Assembly (NCBI RefSeq): GCF_035978755.1
Contig: NZ_CP108414.1
Span: 6,324,001-6,388,000 of the forward strand
Source of the DNA: Streptomyces sp. NBC_01298
GTDB taxonomy: Bacteria > Actinomycetota > Actinomycetes > Streptomycetales > Streptomycetaceae
Direction: 5' to 3'
DNA length: 64,000 nt
The position numbers and the translations under genes were made by a program. Positions within the stretch are counted from its first letter, which is position 1; every line of letters starts with the position of its first letter. This document shows, piece after piece, positions 24,471 through 33,540 of this stretch. The notes under the pieces were generated by a model. That model worked only from the letters and a program-made list of their open reading frames with translations, had not been told where the DNA came from and made no database searches.

Positions 24471-25016
24471 TCATCGCAGGGGCGCGTCCGCGGGGAGCCC
24501 GAAGTGCCGGCGGGCGAGGGCGGCGGGATCGGACCAATCGCCGTGCTCCACGCGGCGGGCCTCGTTCAGGGCCTGCTTCGTGAACCAGCGCCTTTCCCAG
24601 TCCCCCCGCTCAGCGCCGTCCGGGCCCTGGTCCTTCGCCCGGACCCGGCCGCCGTCCAGCTCGACGATCCAGGTGCCCACCTGGCCGAAACGCGCGTCCA
24701 CCAACGCCGTACCCTCGCGCCCGAAGCCGTTGCAGTCCGCGACCAACCCGACTCTCGACACGCCGTTCCCCGGCATCGGGGTGACCTCGATGATCCGCAC
24801 GTCGCAGAACAAGCGGACCCCCCACCCCGGCTCCCCGTATTTCTCCGTCGTGGACCATTGATCGTTCAGGGTCGTGGCCAGGTCGTCCTGGATCACCGGA
24901 CGCATCGTGCGCACGAACTCCGGGTCCACGGGCTGGAGCGGAGGCGGCGCCGCCGCAACGCATCCCGTCGACGCCAGCGCCAGCAACGCTCCCCACAGTC
25001 CCGTTCCTCGTCTCAT
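24471..25016 (-). CDS. Putative lipoprotein, unknown
   Basis: A 181-residue protein if started at ATG 25016. AAGGAG abuts that ATG, so a GTG seven codons upstream remains possible. The signal ends in a lipobox (LLALASTGC), giving a lipidated Cys near residue 19. The mature part carries Cys in RLFCDVR and VADCNGFG and a Trp-rich end (DWERRWFTKQALNEARR). It is divergent from the acyl-CoA dehydrogenase operon; the KstR-like sites between them lie 85-130 bases from this start, so it might be co-regulated. Confidence 0.75.
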   Translation of the reverse strand: MRRGTGLWGALLALASTGCVAAAPPPLQPVDPEFVRTMRPVIQDDLATTLNDQWSTTEKYGEPGWGVRLFCDVRIIEVTPMPGNGVSRVGLVADCNGFGREGTALVDARFGQVGTWIVELDGGRVRAKDQGPDGAERGDWERRWFTKQALNEARRVEHGDWSDPAALARRHFGLPADAPLR

Positions 25017-25100
25017 CTCCTTCCAGACGTGCCGCACCCCTGTTCGGTTGCGCCTCGGCCCGATCCGAGTGGGGGCCGATGACCCGTGCTCGCCACAAGC

Positions 25101-25148
25101 GAGAACACGTTTCAGTTCTGACCTTCCGTCAGAATGCAACGTGTTCTA
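25101..25148. promoter_or_regulatory. Two KstR operator-like sites before fadE34-type gene
   Basis: TGCAACGTGTTCTA at 25135-25148 fits TNNAACNNGTTNNA fully and ends 11 bases before the acyl-CoA dehydrogenase start. GAGAACACGTTTCA at 25101-25114 has the AACNNGTT core. They are 34 bases apart, about three helical turns, so two repressor dimers could bind the same face. Confidence 0.75.
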
Positions 25149-25159
25149 GTCTGCCGCGC

Positions 25160-27286
25160 ATGGGCATCGGAATCACACAGGAACAGCGGGAGTTGGCCGA
25201 GGCCGTACGCGGCTGGGTCGCGCGGGCCGTGCCGCCCGAGGAGCTGCGCAAGCTCCTCGACACCCCGCCGCAGACGGGCTCGCGGCCCGCCTACTGGGAC
25301 GGGCTGCTCGCCTCCGGGCTGCTGGAACCGCACCTGGAGGGCGGCAGCCTGCTCGACCTCGCCGTCGTGGTGGAGGAGGCCGCCCGGGCGGCGCTGCCCG
25401 GGGCGTACCTGCCGAGCGTGCTGGCCTCCGTACTCCTGGACCGGGCCGGGGCCGAGCCCCTCGGCGGGCGGGTCGGCGCCGTGGCGCTCGGGCCCGGGGA
25501 CCTGACCGCCGTCGCCGTGGAGGGCGGCTACCTCCTCGACGGGACCGCGCCGCCCGTGCTGGGCGCGGGCGAGGCCGACCTCGTGCTGCTCGCCGCCGAG
25601 ACCGCGCACGGAACCCGCTGGTTCGCCGTCGACGCCGCCGCGCTGGACGTCCGTACCCAGGACGGCGCCGACCCGACCCGGCCCACCGCCGAGGTCCGCG
25701 CCCGCGGGGTCACCGCCGGGCCGGGCGCCCTGCTGGAACTCGACGCGGCCCTCGTACGGGACCTCGCCTGCGTGCTGTTCGCCGCCGACGCCTGCGGCAC
25801 CGCCGCCTGGGCGCTGCACACCGCCGCCGAGTACGCGAAGGTGCGCGAGCAGTTCGGGCGGCCCATCGGGCAGTTCCAGGGGATCAAGCACCTGTGCGCC
25901 GACATGCTGGTGCGCGTGGAGCAGGCCCGGGCGCTCGCCTGGGACGCCGCGCAGGCCACGGAGGAGCCGGCCGAGGTGCGCTCGCTGGTGGCCGCGCTGG
26001 CCGCGGGCACCGCGCTGGACGCCGCGTACTCCTGCGCCAAGGACTGCGTCCAGGTGCTCGGCGGCATCGGCTTCACCTGGGAGCACGACGCCCACATCTA
26101 CCTCCGCCGGGCCCTCGTCGCCCGCCAGCTCCTCGGCCCCGGCGACGGCCACCGGGTCCGCGCCGTCCGGCTCGCCGCCGCGGGCGCCCGGCGCGAGCTG
26201 CGGCTGGAACTGCCCGCGCGGGCCGAGACCCACCGCGCGAAGGCCCGTAGCGCCATCGCCGACGCGGCCGGGCTCGACCCCGCCACCGCACGCCGGGTGC
26301 TGGCGCCCACCGGGTACGCGGCCCCGTACCTGCCGGCCCCGTACGGGCTCGGCGCCGGACCCGTCGAACAGCTCGTCGTCCAGCAGGAACTGGCGGCCGC
26401 CGGGGTCAAGGTCGCCGACCTCGGCATCGCCACCTGGGTCGTACCCTCGCTGCTCGCCTACGGGACCCCCGAGCAGCAGGAGCGGTACCTGCTCCCCACG
26501 CTGCGCGGGGACGTCACCTGGTGCCAGCTCTTCTCCGAGCCGGGGGCGGGCTCGGACCTGGCCTCGCTGCGGACGAAGGCGGAGCGGGCGGAGGGGGGTG
26601 GCTGGATCGTCAACGGGCAGAAGGTGTGGACCAGTTCCGCGCAGAGCGCCGACTACGGGATCCTGCTGGCCCGGACGGATCCGGACGCCCCCAAGCACAA
26701 GGGGCTGGGCTATTTCGTGGTCGACATGAAGACCCCCGGGATCGACATCCGGCCGCTCAAGGAGATCACCGGCGAAGCCCTCTTCAACGAGGTCTACTTC
26801 GACGACGTGCCGCTCCCGGCGGACGCCCTGGTGGGCGCGGAGGACGGGGGCTGGAAGGTCGCCCGCAACACCCTCGGCAACGAACGCGTCCACATGGCCG
26901 ACCAGATGACCTTCGACACCGGCCTGGAAGCGCTGCTCGCCCGCTCCGCCGAACTCGAAGGCGGGTACCGGGTCCGGATCGGGGCGCTGGCCGCCGAGGC
27001 GCACGCCCTGGCCTGCATCGGGCTGCGCACCACGCTCCAGCAGGTCTCGGGGCTGGAGCCGGGGGCGGGCGCCTCCGTACGCAAGCTGGTGCAGACCCCG
27101 CACCAGCAGAAGACCGCCGAGCTCACGCTCGAACTGCTGGGGCCGGCGGGCGCGGTGAGCGAGGGTGCGGGGAAGCGGGCGGTGCACGGCATGCTCATGT
27201 CCCGCTGCCTGACCATCGCCGGAGGCACCACGCAGGTCCAGCTCAACGTCGTCGCCGAGCGGATTCTCGGCCTTCCCAGGGACTGA
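25160..27286 (+). CDS. Two-domain acyl-CoA dehydrogenase, FadE34 type
   Basis: A 708-residue protein, nearly twice the length of an ordinary acyl-CoA dehydrogenase and very close to mycobacterial FadE34 (ChsE3), a single-chain enzyme acting on a C24 steroid-CoA side chain. The first ACAD unit (1 to about 350) includes EQFGRPIGQFQGIKH and GGIGFTWEHDAHIYLRRA. The second (about 375-708) includes WCQLFSEPGAGSDLASL, GYFVVDMKTPGIDIRPL and IAGGTTQVQLN. The usual catalytic Glu of the C-terminal YEGT motif is Gly in that unit, as in ACADs that place the base elsewhere. In M. tuberculosis fadE34 neighbours kstR. The operator sites upstream and the thiolase downstream support acyl-CoA beta-oxidation. 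Confidence 0.9.
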   Translation: MGIGITQEQRELAEAVRGWVARAVPPEELRKLLDTPPQTGSRPAYWDGLLASGLLEPHLEGGSLLDLAVVVEEAARAALPGAYLPSVLASVLLDRAGAEPLGGRVGAVALGPGDLTAVAVEGGYLLDGTAPPVLGAGEADLVLLAAETAHGTRWFAVDAAALDVRTQDGADPTRPTAEVRARGVTAGPGALLELDAALVRDLACVLFAADACGTAAWALHTAAEYAKVREQFGRPIGQFQGIKHLCADMLVRVEQARALAWDAAQATEEPAEVRSLVAALAAGTALDAAYSCAKDCVQVLGGIGFTWEHDAHIYLRRALVARQLLGPGDGHRVRAVRLAAAGARRELRLELPARAETHRAKARSAIADAAGLDPATARRVLAPTGYAAPYLPAPYGLGAGPVEQLVVQQELAAAGVKVADLGIATWVVPSLLAYGTPEQQERYLLPTLRGDVTWCQLFSEPGAGSDLASLRTKAERAEGGGWIVNGQKVWTSSAQSADYGILLARTDPDAPKHKGLGYFVVDMKTPGIDIRPLKEITGEALFNEVYFDDVPLPADALVGAEDGGWKVARNTLGNERVHMADQMTFDTGLEALLARSAELEGGYRVRIGALAAEAHALACIGLRTTLQQVSGLEPGAGASVRKLVQTPHQQKTAELTLELLGPAGAVSEGAGKRAVHGMLMSRCLTIAGGTTQVQLNVVAERILGLPRD

Positions 27287-27317
27287 CTCAAGGACTCAAG
27301 GACTCAAGGACTGAAGG
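27287..27317. repeat. 8-bp tandem repeat between dehydrogenase and thiolase genes
   Basis: Three exact copies of CTCAAGGA and one variant, CTGAAGG, start right after the stop codon. The 48-base gap they occupy also supplies the ribosome-binding region of the thiolase. Confidence 0.85.
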
Positions 27318-27334
27318 GCAGTGGGGATACGGAT

Positions 27335-28522
27335 ATGAAGTCGTACATCGTGGGCGTCGGCATGACGAAGTTCGAGAAGCCGGAGTCGAGGGACTGGCAG
27401 TACTGGGACATGGCGAAGGAGGCCGGTGACGCGGCGCTGGCCGACGCGGGCATCGACTACGGGCTGGTCGAGCAGGTGCCGGTGGGCTACTGCTTCCAGG
27501 CCTCCACGGCCGGGCAGCGGGCGGCGTACGAGCTGGGGCTGAGCGGGGTACCCGTCTACAACGTCAACAACAACTGCGCGACGGGCTCGACGGCGCTGAT
27601 GATGGCGCGGCAGTTCGTCGAGGGCGGGATCAACGACTGCGTGCTGGCGCTGGGCTTCGAGAAGATGAAGCGCGGCGCGCTGGGGGGCGGGGCCGACGGG
27701 GGAGACTTCAAGACCTCGCCGGTGGCCCGGCACTACGGGATCATGGCCGCCGGGCACGGCTTCGAGATGTCCCCGCCGACCGCGCAGATCTTCGGCAACG
27801 CGGCGCGGGAGCACATGAAGCTCTACGGGACCACGGCCGCGCAGCTCGCGGCGGTGGGCGCCAAGAACCACCGGCACTCGGCGAACAATCCGAACGCGCA
27901 GTTCCAGGACGTGTACACGGTCGAGGAGATCCTCGCCGCGAAGGCCATCCACGAGCCGCTGACCAAGCTCCAGTGCTCGCCGACCTCGGACGGGGCGGCC
28001 GCGGCCGTGGTCGTCTCGGAACGCTTCGTGGAGCGGCACGGGCTGGGGGAGCGGGCGGTGGAGATCGTCGCCCAGTCCATGACCACCGACACGGAGGCGT
28101 CCTTCGCGTCCGGCTCCTGCATCGACGTCGTCGGCAAGCCGATGTCGGCGGCGGCGGGACGGGCGGTGTTCGCGGCGTCCGGGCTCGGGATCGGGGACGT
28201 GGACGTCATCGAGCTGCACGACTGCTTCTCGATCAACGAGCTGCTGACGTACGAGGCGCTGGGCATGTGCGAGGACGGCGGGGCCGGGCCGCTGGTGGAA
28301 TCCGGGGCGACGACGTACGGCGGGCGGTGGGTGGTCAACCCGTCGGGCGGGCTCATCTCCAAGGGCCACCCGCTGGGCGCGACGGGGCTCGCGCAGGCGG
28401 CGGAACTCGTGTGGCAGCTGCGGGGCGAGGCGGGGCCCCGGCAGGTGTCCGGGGCGAGGGTCGGGCTGGCGCACAACATCGGGCTGGGTGGTGCGGCGGT
28501 GGTCACCCTGCTGCGACGCTAG
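27335..28522 (+). CDS. SCPx-type thiolase / lipid-transfer protein (Ltp family)
   Basis: A 395-residue thiolase starting at ATG 27335. The acyl-binding Cys is in [16 protein letters not shown] (about 84-99), the conserved His in [12 protein letters not shown], and the C-terminal His/Gly motif in [14 protein letters not shown], so the catalytic residues are intact. This non-decarboxylating SCPx branch cleaves 3-ketoacyl-CoA or retro-aldol substrates in branched and steroid side-chain degradation. It follows the acyl-CoA dehydrogenase by 48 bases and shares its KstR-type operator. Confidence 0.9.
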   Translation: MKSYIVGVGMTKFEKPESRDWQYWDMAKEAGDAALADAGIDYGLVEQVPVGYCFQASTAGQRAAYELGLSGVPVYNVNNNCATGSTALMMARQFVEGGINDCVLALGFEKMKRGALGGGADGGDFKTSPVARHYGIMAAGHGFEMSPPTAQIFGNAAREHMKLYGTTAAQLAAVGAKNHRHSANNPNAQFQDVYTVEEILAAKAIHEPLTKLQCSPTSDGAAAAVVVSERFVERHGLGERAVEIVAQSMTTDTEASFASGSCIDVVGKPMSAAAGRAVFAASGLGIGDVDVIELHDCFSINELLTYEALGMCEDGGAGPLVESGATTYGGRWVVNPSGGLISKGHPLGATGLAQAAELVWQLRGEAGPRQVSGARVGLAHNIGLGGAAVVTLLRR

Positions 28523-28551
28523 CCCGCGGGTGGCTGGGCGGCGTTGCCGGG

Positions 28552-29090
28552 GACGCTGTCCCCGGGCCCCTGCGCCTCAAGCGCCGGCGGGGCTGGGGTT
28601 GGCCTGGGCGCGGGGTGGCTGTGGGTGGGGGGTCGGTGCCGGGGGCGGGGTGGGGTGTCGGCCTGGACTGCATGATTTAGGCGCCCTGCCCCCTACTTCG
28701 ACAGTGATTCCGAGTAGTGCGCCACAAATCACGCTTTACGTCCCGGCCAACACCCCACCCCACCCCCGTCCCCGACCCCGGTACGCAGCCCCCGACCGGG
28801 GTCGTTCTTTCAGCCGTCCGGCGTTTGAGGACCGGGGTCTGGGGCGGAGCCCCAGGGGTCCGGGCGCAGCCCGGTACCCCTGCTTTCAGCCCGTCCGGCG
28901 TTTGAGGACCGGGTCCGGGCCGGCCCGGGGAACGGTGGAAGGGTGGGTAGGGGACTTCGCCCCGCAGGGCCAACCCCCGGGGCGGTAGCCCCAGGGGCCG
29001 GGCCGCCAGGCCGAGGCTGCGGGGGCAAGGCTCCCCGGGGGGCCAGGGCCCGGTCGGGGCAGGGCCGCGTAGGGCGGCCCGACCGGGGCC
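28552..29090. repeat. Streptomyces-type intergenic palindromic repeats
   Basis: This gene-free stretch holds two direct copies of the Streptomyces element CCGTCCGGCGTTTGAGGACC (28807 and 28888 regions), each followed by GGGGCGGAGCCCC- or GGGCGCAGCCC-type hairpins. An inverted, diverged copy (CCTCAAGCGCCGGCGGGGCTGG) lies near 28576. The remainder is G-rich simple sequence. Such elements are scattered in many Streptomyces genomes and act as hairpins or terminators between convergent genes. No coding sequence is evident. Confidence 0.8.
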
Positions 29091-29092
29091 GG

Positions 29093-30346
29093 TCAGACGC
29101 GTGCGGGGCTCAGCGGGGCCAGGCTCGGCATCAAGCGCAACGCGTTGTCCCGGTTGATCCCCCGCAACTGCACCGCACTCAGCGCGGAATCACCCGCCAG
29201 CGCCGGCAGCGCGACATCCGTGACCATCTCCGAAGGACACGCGGGCCAGTCACTGCCGAAGAGGATGCGGTCGGGGGACGCCATCGCCAGGAGGGTGCCC
29301 GCGGGGGACATGGGCCCGGCCGTGTCGTAGTAGAAGCGGAGCAGGTGGTCCCGCACCATCGCCGGGTCGACGGGCGGGGTGAGCGCCCCCGCGAAGGCCT
29401 GCACCCGGGTGGCGATGTGCGGGAGGAAGCCGCCCGCGTGCGGCAGGATCACCGACAGGTTCGGGAACCGGTCCAGGGTGCCCTTGTGGATCATGTTCAG
29501 CGCGGCCCGCGTGGTGTCCAGCAGGAAGTCGCACAGGAAGTGCGGGATCCCCGGCACGGCCACCGCCCCGGGCCCGCCGCCCGCCCCCGGCCCCCGGCCC
29601 GCGCCGGGTCCGTGGCCCCCGCCGGGTCCGTGGCCCGCGCCGGGCCCGGAGTTCGCCCCCGGTCCGTGGCCCGCGCCGTGGCCCGTGTCCGGTCCCGGTC
29701 CGTGGCCCGCGCCGGCGTTCGCCCCTGGCCCCCGGCCCGCGCCGGGCCCGCCGCCCGCGTCCGGCCCCATCCCCCCGCCGAGGCCCGGGCCAGGGCCCGC
29801 GCCAACCCCCGGCAGGTTGTGCGGATGGGTGTCCACCACCGCGGAGCGTTCGTTCAGTTCCGCGAAGAGGGGGTCGTAGGAGGGGTCGCCGAGGTAGACG
29901 CCTCCGTAGTTCGCCGTCACGTTCACGCCCACCGCCCCCAGCTCGTCGAGCCCCCGCCGCAGCGCCCAGCGGGCGACCTCCGGGTCGTCGAGGAAGAGCG
30001 GGGCGTGGAACGCGAAGCGGCCCGGGTGGGCTTCAGCCACCTCCGCCGCCGCCCGCAGGGTGACGGCCGTGGCCTCGCGCAGTTGGGCGGACGTCGCGTA
30101 GCGCGCCGGCAGCATCGGCTTGAGGACGGCGGTGGCGATGCCCGCGCGGTCCATCAGGGCCAGGGCCGCCGCCGCGTCCCAGCGCGCCCACGGGGGAAGG
30201 GCCTTGCGGTTCGCCAGGCCCTGGCCCTCGGCCCACTCCAGCCACTGTGGTGCGCAGAAGTGGTGGTGGACGTCGATCCTGCTGTCACTGCCGTCGTCCG
30301 GCGGGGACGGGGACAGGGACGGGGTGGTGTCTGCGATGTCCGGCAT
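29093..30346 (-). CDS. Amidohydrolase-family (metal-dependent TIM-barrel) hydrolase with Gly-rich insert
   Basis: A 417-residue protein starting at ATG 30346. The N-terminal metal motif is IDVHHHFCAP, there is a TANYGGVYLGDP segment, a VVDTHPHNLPG His motif, VILPHAGGFLPH, and a terminal GSDWPACP Asp motif. This is the Amidohydro_2/ACMSD-like decarboxylase-hydrolase fold. Residues about 180-255 are a low-complexity Gly/Pro/Ala/His/Arg insert of GAGRGPGAN-like repeats, which interrupts the barrel between the His motif and PGIPHFLCDFLL. The core residues look intact on both sides. It is divergent from the P450 gene, so a shared pathway is likely. Confidence 0.85.
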   Translation of the reverse strand: MPDIADTTPSLSPSPPDDGSDSRIDVHHHFCAPQWLEWAEGQGLANRKALPPWARWDAAAALALMDRAGIATAVLKPMLPARYATSAQLREATAVTLRAAAEVAEAHPGRFAFHAPLFLDDPEVARWALRRGLDELGAVGVNVTANYGGVYLGDPSYDPLFAELNERSAVVDTHPHNLPGVGAGPGPGLGGGMGPDAGGGPGAGRGPGANAGAGHGPGPDTGHGAGHGPGANSGPGAGHGPGGGHGPGAGRGPGAGGGPGAVAVPGIPHFLCDFLLDTTRAALNMIHKGTLDRFPNLSVILPHAGGFLPHIATRVQAFAGALTPPVDPAMVRDHLLRFYYDTAGPMSPAGTLLAMASPDRILFGSDWPACPSEMVTDVALPALAGDSALSAVQLRGINRDNALRLMPSLAPLSPARV

Positions 30347-30526
30347 GGTGGGGACCTTATGGCGGGGCCGCGCGGGTCATCGCGGGACGGCTCGGGGACC
30401 CGGCCGATCCGCTCAGGCGGGCGTAGTTTCGGGCCCGAACGGGGTAACGGGCGTTATGCGGGGCGCGGGCCGAGGCAGTGAGCTGGCTGGACAGTCGAGC
30501 CCCGAGCCCCACGAGAGGTCTGAGCC

Positions 30527-31837
30527 GTGACGACCGAACCCGCAGTGGCCGTGAGTGACGGCCTTCCCGTCGGCGAGGCCCGGGCGGCCGTGTCCATGGG
30601 CACGCCGGAGTACCGTACGTGCCCCTACCCGGTCTACCGGTCGCTGCGCGAGCAGGCGCCCGTCTGCAAGCTGACCACGCACCACGGGGTGGACACGTAT
30701 CTCATCACCCGGTACGAGGACGCCCGCCTCGCGCTGTCCGATCCGCGCATCGGCAAGGACATGCACGAGGGCATCGAGATCTACCACGCGGTCTTCGGGG
30801 ACAAGTGCGACGCTCTCGACGACAACCTGATCTTCGCGGACCCCCCTCGGCACACCCGGCTGCGGCACATCGCCCACGAGGCCTTCACCCCGCGCCACGT
30901 CAAGCTCCTGCGCCCGCGCATCGAGCAGCTCGCCGGCGAACTGCTGGCCAAGTGCCCGACGGACACCCCCGTCGACCTGATGGCCTCCTTCGCCCTGCCG
31001 CTCCCCGTCATGGTCATCTGTGAACTGCTCGGCATCGTCGGGGACGAGCGCACCGACGTCCTGAAGTGGTTCGGGCAGGTGACGCGCTCCCGGTTCAGCA
31101 AGGACGCGGCCGACGACCTGGCCGCGGCCGAGCACTGGCTGCGGACCTACTTCCTCGGCCTGGTCGCCCGCAAGCGCGCGCGGCCCGCCGACGACTTCCT
31201 CACCGTGCTGATCCAGACGGAGCACGAGGACGGGGCGCTGACCGACGACGAGCTCGTCTCGATGATGTGGGTGCTGCTCTTCGCGGGGCACAAGACGACC
31301 ACGTACCAGATCGGCAACGCCGTCTTCTCGCTGCTCTCGCACCCCGACCAGCTGGCGCTCGTACGGGCGGACCGGGGGCTGCTGCCCCAGGCGGTCGAGG
31401 AGCTCGTCCGTTTCGAGTGCTCCGTGGAGACCTCCACGTTCCGCTACGCGCTGGAGGACCTGGAGATCGGCGGAGTCGCCATCGCGCGGGGGTCGCTGGT
31501 CCAGATCGCGATCTCGTCGGCGAACCGCGATCCGGAGAAGTTCGCGGAGCCGGACACCCTGGACGTGACGCGGAAGGGGGTGCAGAGCACCCACCTCGGT
31601 TTCGGCTACGGACCCCACTACTGCCTCGGCGCCCCGCTGGCCCGGATGGAGCTGGAGACGGCGCTGACGGCCCTGCTCGACCGGTTCCCCGACATGGTCC
31701 TGGCGACGCCGGAGCCGGGCCACGAGGAGTGGCTCAAGGGGCCGTTCCCGGCCTTCCGTGGGCTGGAGAGGCTGCCCGTCGCCCTGGACCCCTCGCGGAC
31801 CGTCGACGACTGGACGGCGACCACCAGCTCCGGTTGA
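30527..31837 (+). CDS. Cytochrome P450
   Basis: A 436-residue bacterial P450 (monooxygenase) without a membrane anchor. It has the K-helix ExxR as EELVR (292-295) and the haem loop FGYGPHYCLG with Cys366. The I-helix reads FAGHKTTTY: the acidic residue usually before the conserved Thr is Lys255, which is unusual. The ferredoxin at 3476 is a candidate redox partner. No good KstR site is seen upstream. With the neighbouring beta-oxidation enzymes it may hydroxylate a steroid, terpene or fatty acyl chain. A strong terminator follows. Confidence 0.93.
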   Translation: MTTEPAVAVSDGLPVGEARAAVSMGTPEYRTCPYPVYRSLREQAPVCKLTTHHGVDTYLITRYEDARLALSDPRIGKDMHEGIEIYHAVFGDKCDALDDNLIFADPPRHTRLRHIAHEAFTPRHVKLLRPRIEQLAGELLAKCPTDTPVDLMASFALPLPVMVICELLGIVGDERTDVLKWFGQVTRSRFSKDAADDLAAAEHWLRTYFLGLVARKRARPADDFLTVLIQTEHEDGALTDDELVSMMWVLLFAGHKTTTYQIGNAVFSLLSHPDQLALVRADRGLLPQAVEELVRFECSVETSTFRYALEDLEIGGVAIARGSLVQIAISSANRDPEKFAEPDTLDVTRKGVQSTHLGFGYGPHYCLGAPLARMELETALTALLDRFPDMVLATPEPGHEEWLKGPFPAFRGLERLPVALDPSRTVDDWTATTSSG

Positions 31838-31871
31838 CCGGTCCGGCCCACACCCCGTCCGGCCCACACCC

Positions 31872-31914
31872 CGCCCGCCCCGCGGATCCTCCCGGAGGAT
31901 CCGCGGGGCGGGCG
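31872..31914. terminator. Bidirectional terminator
   Basis: CGCCCGCCCCGCGGATCCTCC and its complement form a perfect stem of about 20 bases between the convergent P450 and receiver-like genes. Confidence 0.9.
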
Positions 31915-31929
31915 CATGTCCGGAAGGGC

Positions 31930-32307
31930 TTACGAGGCCTGCGGCGCTTGCGGTGTCTCCAGTGCCGGGTCGACCACCGACTCCCCCCGGGAGGCGCGGC
32001 GGACGGCGTCCGCGAGGTCCTCGACCGGGCCGTCGCGCAGGACCAGGCCGGCCGCGCCGGCGGCGAGGGCGGCCTCTGGCAGGCCGGGATGGGCGGAGCC
32101 CGTCAGGACCAGGACGCGGCATTCCGGATCCTCCGCCAGGAGCGCGGGGACGCGGTCCACCGACTCCGTCAGCGCCACCGCCGGGCGGGCCAGGGGCGAG
32201 GCCACGACCTCGATGTCCGGCTGGAGGCCGAGGAGGACCGCCAGGGCCGGGTTCGGGGGGTCCAGGAGCACCCGCAGGGATCGGGCGGGGCGCTGGGCAA
32301 CGGGCAT
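31930..32307 (-). CDS. Degenerate response-regulator receiver-like protein without output domain
   Basis: A roughly 125-residue protein (ATG 32307, or a GTG three codons earlier). It resembles the end of a NarL-type receiver (RVLLDPPNPALAVLLGLQPDIEVV, RVLVLTGSAHPGLPEAALAAGAAGLVLRDGPVEDLADAV). The segment with the phosphorylated Asp and following loop (normally DVVLMDVRMP) is missing, and no helix-turn-helix follows. It may be a phosphorylation-independent binding domain or a decayed remnant. It lies head to head with the KstR-controlled hydratase operon. Confidence 0.6.
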   Translation of the reverse strand: MPVAQRPARSLRVLLDPPNPALAVLLGLQPDIEVVASPLARPAVALTESVDRVPALLAEDPECRVLVLTGSAHPGLPEAALAAGAAGLVLRDGPVEDLADAVRRASRGESVVDPALETPQAPQAS

Positions 32308-32442
32308 CTCATCCACCCGGCCAGGGTAGGGGCGAAGTGTCCCGTGCCAGCGCAACGCGCCGCACGCGAAGTGTGGCTGACAGATCGTCAGGAGTCTTCC
32401 CAAGTGCTGGGGCGTGCGTTATACATTCCTTCACCGGGCAAC

Positions 32443-32458
32443 CTAGAACGCGTTCTAG
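32443..32458. promoter_or_regulatory. Perfect KstR operator before hydratase operon
   Basis: CTAGAACGCGTTCTAG is a 16-base perfect palindrome containing a full TNNAACNNGTTNNA match, 162 bases before the hydratase start. It is the best KstR-type site in the window. Confidence 0.82.
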
Positions 32459-32619
32459 AGTGCCGGGTCCCGCATACGACCTCGGTGCGGCCGACGGTGC
32501 GGACGGCCGCGCCGAGGTCTTCCACGGCACCGCGCTTCCGCACAGCAGGTGTCCCCCAGCAGGTGCCCCACAGCAGGTGCCCCAAAGACGGTGTTTCCAA
32601 CACAGGGAGCAGCACGCCC

Positions 32620-33492
32620 ATGCCGATCGATGCCGCCAAGGCCCTCGCCGCCGAACCCCGCAAGGGGAACATCGCCTGGGACCACAAGGACATCCAGCTC
32701 TACCACCTCGGACTCGGCGCGGGGACCTCCCCGAACAACCCCGGGGCCGCCACCGACCCCGACGAGCTGCGCTACACCCTGGAGTCCAAGCTCCACGTGC
32801 TCCCCAGCTTCGCGACCGTCGCGGGCGCCGGGATGGCCATGATGGGCGGCCTCGCCGCCCCGGGCATCGAGGTCAACCTCGCCAACGTGCTGCACGGCAG
32901 CCAGTCCATCGAGCTGCACCGGCCCATCCCGGTCAAGGGGGAGGCCGCCTCCACCGCCACGGTCGCCGCGGTCTACGACAAGGTCAAGGCGGCGGTGATC
33001 GTCCTGCGCACCGAGGTCGCGGACGCCGACGGGCCGCTGTGGACCTCCGACGCGTCGATCTTCGTACGCGGTGAGGGCGGCTTCGGCGGCGACCGCGGCC
33101 CCTCCGTCAAGGCCGAGCAGCCCGAGCGGGCGCCCGACCGGGTGGAGGAGCGGAAGATCCGCGAGGAGCAGGCGCTGCTGTACCGCCTCTCCGGCGACTG
33201 GAACCCGCTCCACGCGGACCCCGAGTTCGCCAAGATGGCCGGCTTCGACCAGCCGATCCTGCACGGCCTGTGCTCGTACGGAATGACCCTGAAGGCCGTG
33301 GTCGACACCCTCCTGGACGGCGACGTCTCCCGCGTCCGCGCCTACCGCACCCGCTTCGCCGGGATCGTCTTCCCCGGCGAGACCCTGCGGATCCGGATGT
33401 GGCAGGAGCCCGGCCGCGTCCTCGTCACGGTGAGCGCCGCCGACCGGGACGACGCGCTGGTCCTCGCCGACACCGTCGTCGAACACTCCTAA
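32620..33492 (+). CDS. MaoC-family 2-enoyl-CoA hydratase
   Basis: A 290-residue double-hotdog hydratase 2, starting at ATG 32620 after AGGGAG. The N-terminal hotdog lacks active residues. The C-terminal one carries the hydratase-2 motif YRLSGDWNPLHADPEFAKMAGFDQPILHGLC, with the catalytic Asp and His. It should add water to trans-2-enoyl-CoA. It resembles mycobacterial KstR-regulated side-chain hydratases. It is the first gene of an operon with a zinc alcohol dehydrogenase and an SDR, under the palindromic operator at 32443. Confidence 0.93.
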   Translation: MPIDAAKALAAEPRKGNIAWDHKDIQLYHLGLGAGTSPNNPGAATDPDELRYTLESKLHVLPSFATVAGAGMAMMGGLAAPGIEVNLANVLHGSQSIELHRPIPVKGEAASTATVAAVYDKVKAAVIVLRTEVADADGPLWTSDASIFVRGEGGFGGDRGPSVKAEQPERAPDRVEERKIREEQALLYRLSGDWNPLHADPEFAKMAGFDQPILHGLCSYGMTLKAVVDTLLDGDVSRVRAYRTRFAGIVFPGETLRIRMWQEPGRVLVTVSAADRDDALVLADTVVEHS

Positions 33493-33540
33493 CCCGTCAC
33501 CCGTCAGAGACACCGTCAGGCAGACCGAAGGAGCCGCACC

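Noticed and set aside
25112..27187. Long open frame on the minus strand opposite the acyl-CoA dehydrogenase
   Set aside because: It is a GC-skew shadow; its product is Gly/Arg/Val repeats with no motif, while the opposite strand encodes a clear enzyme.
28552..29090. Insertion sequence or mobile element remnant
   Set aside because: The stretch holds short dispersed palindromic repeats of the genus, with no transposase fragment, terminal inverted repeats or target duplication.
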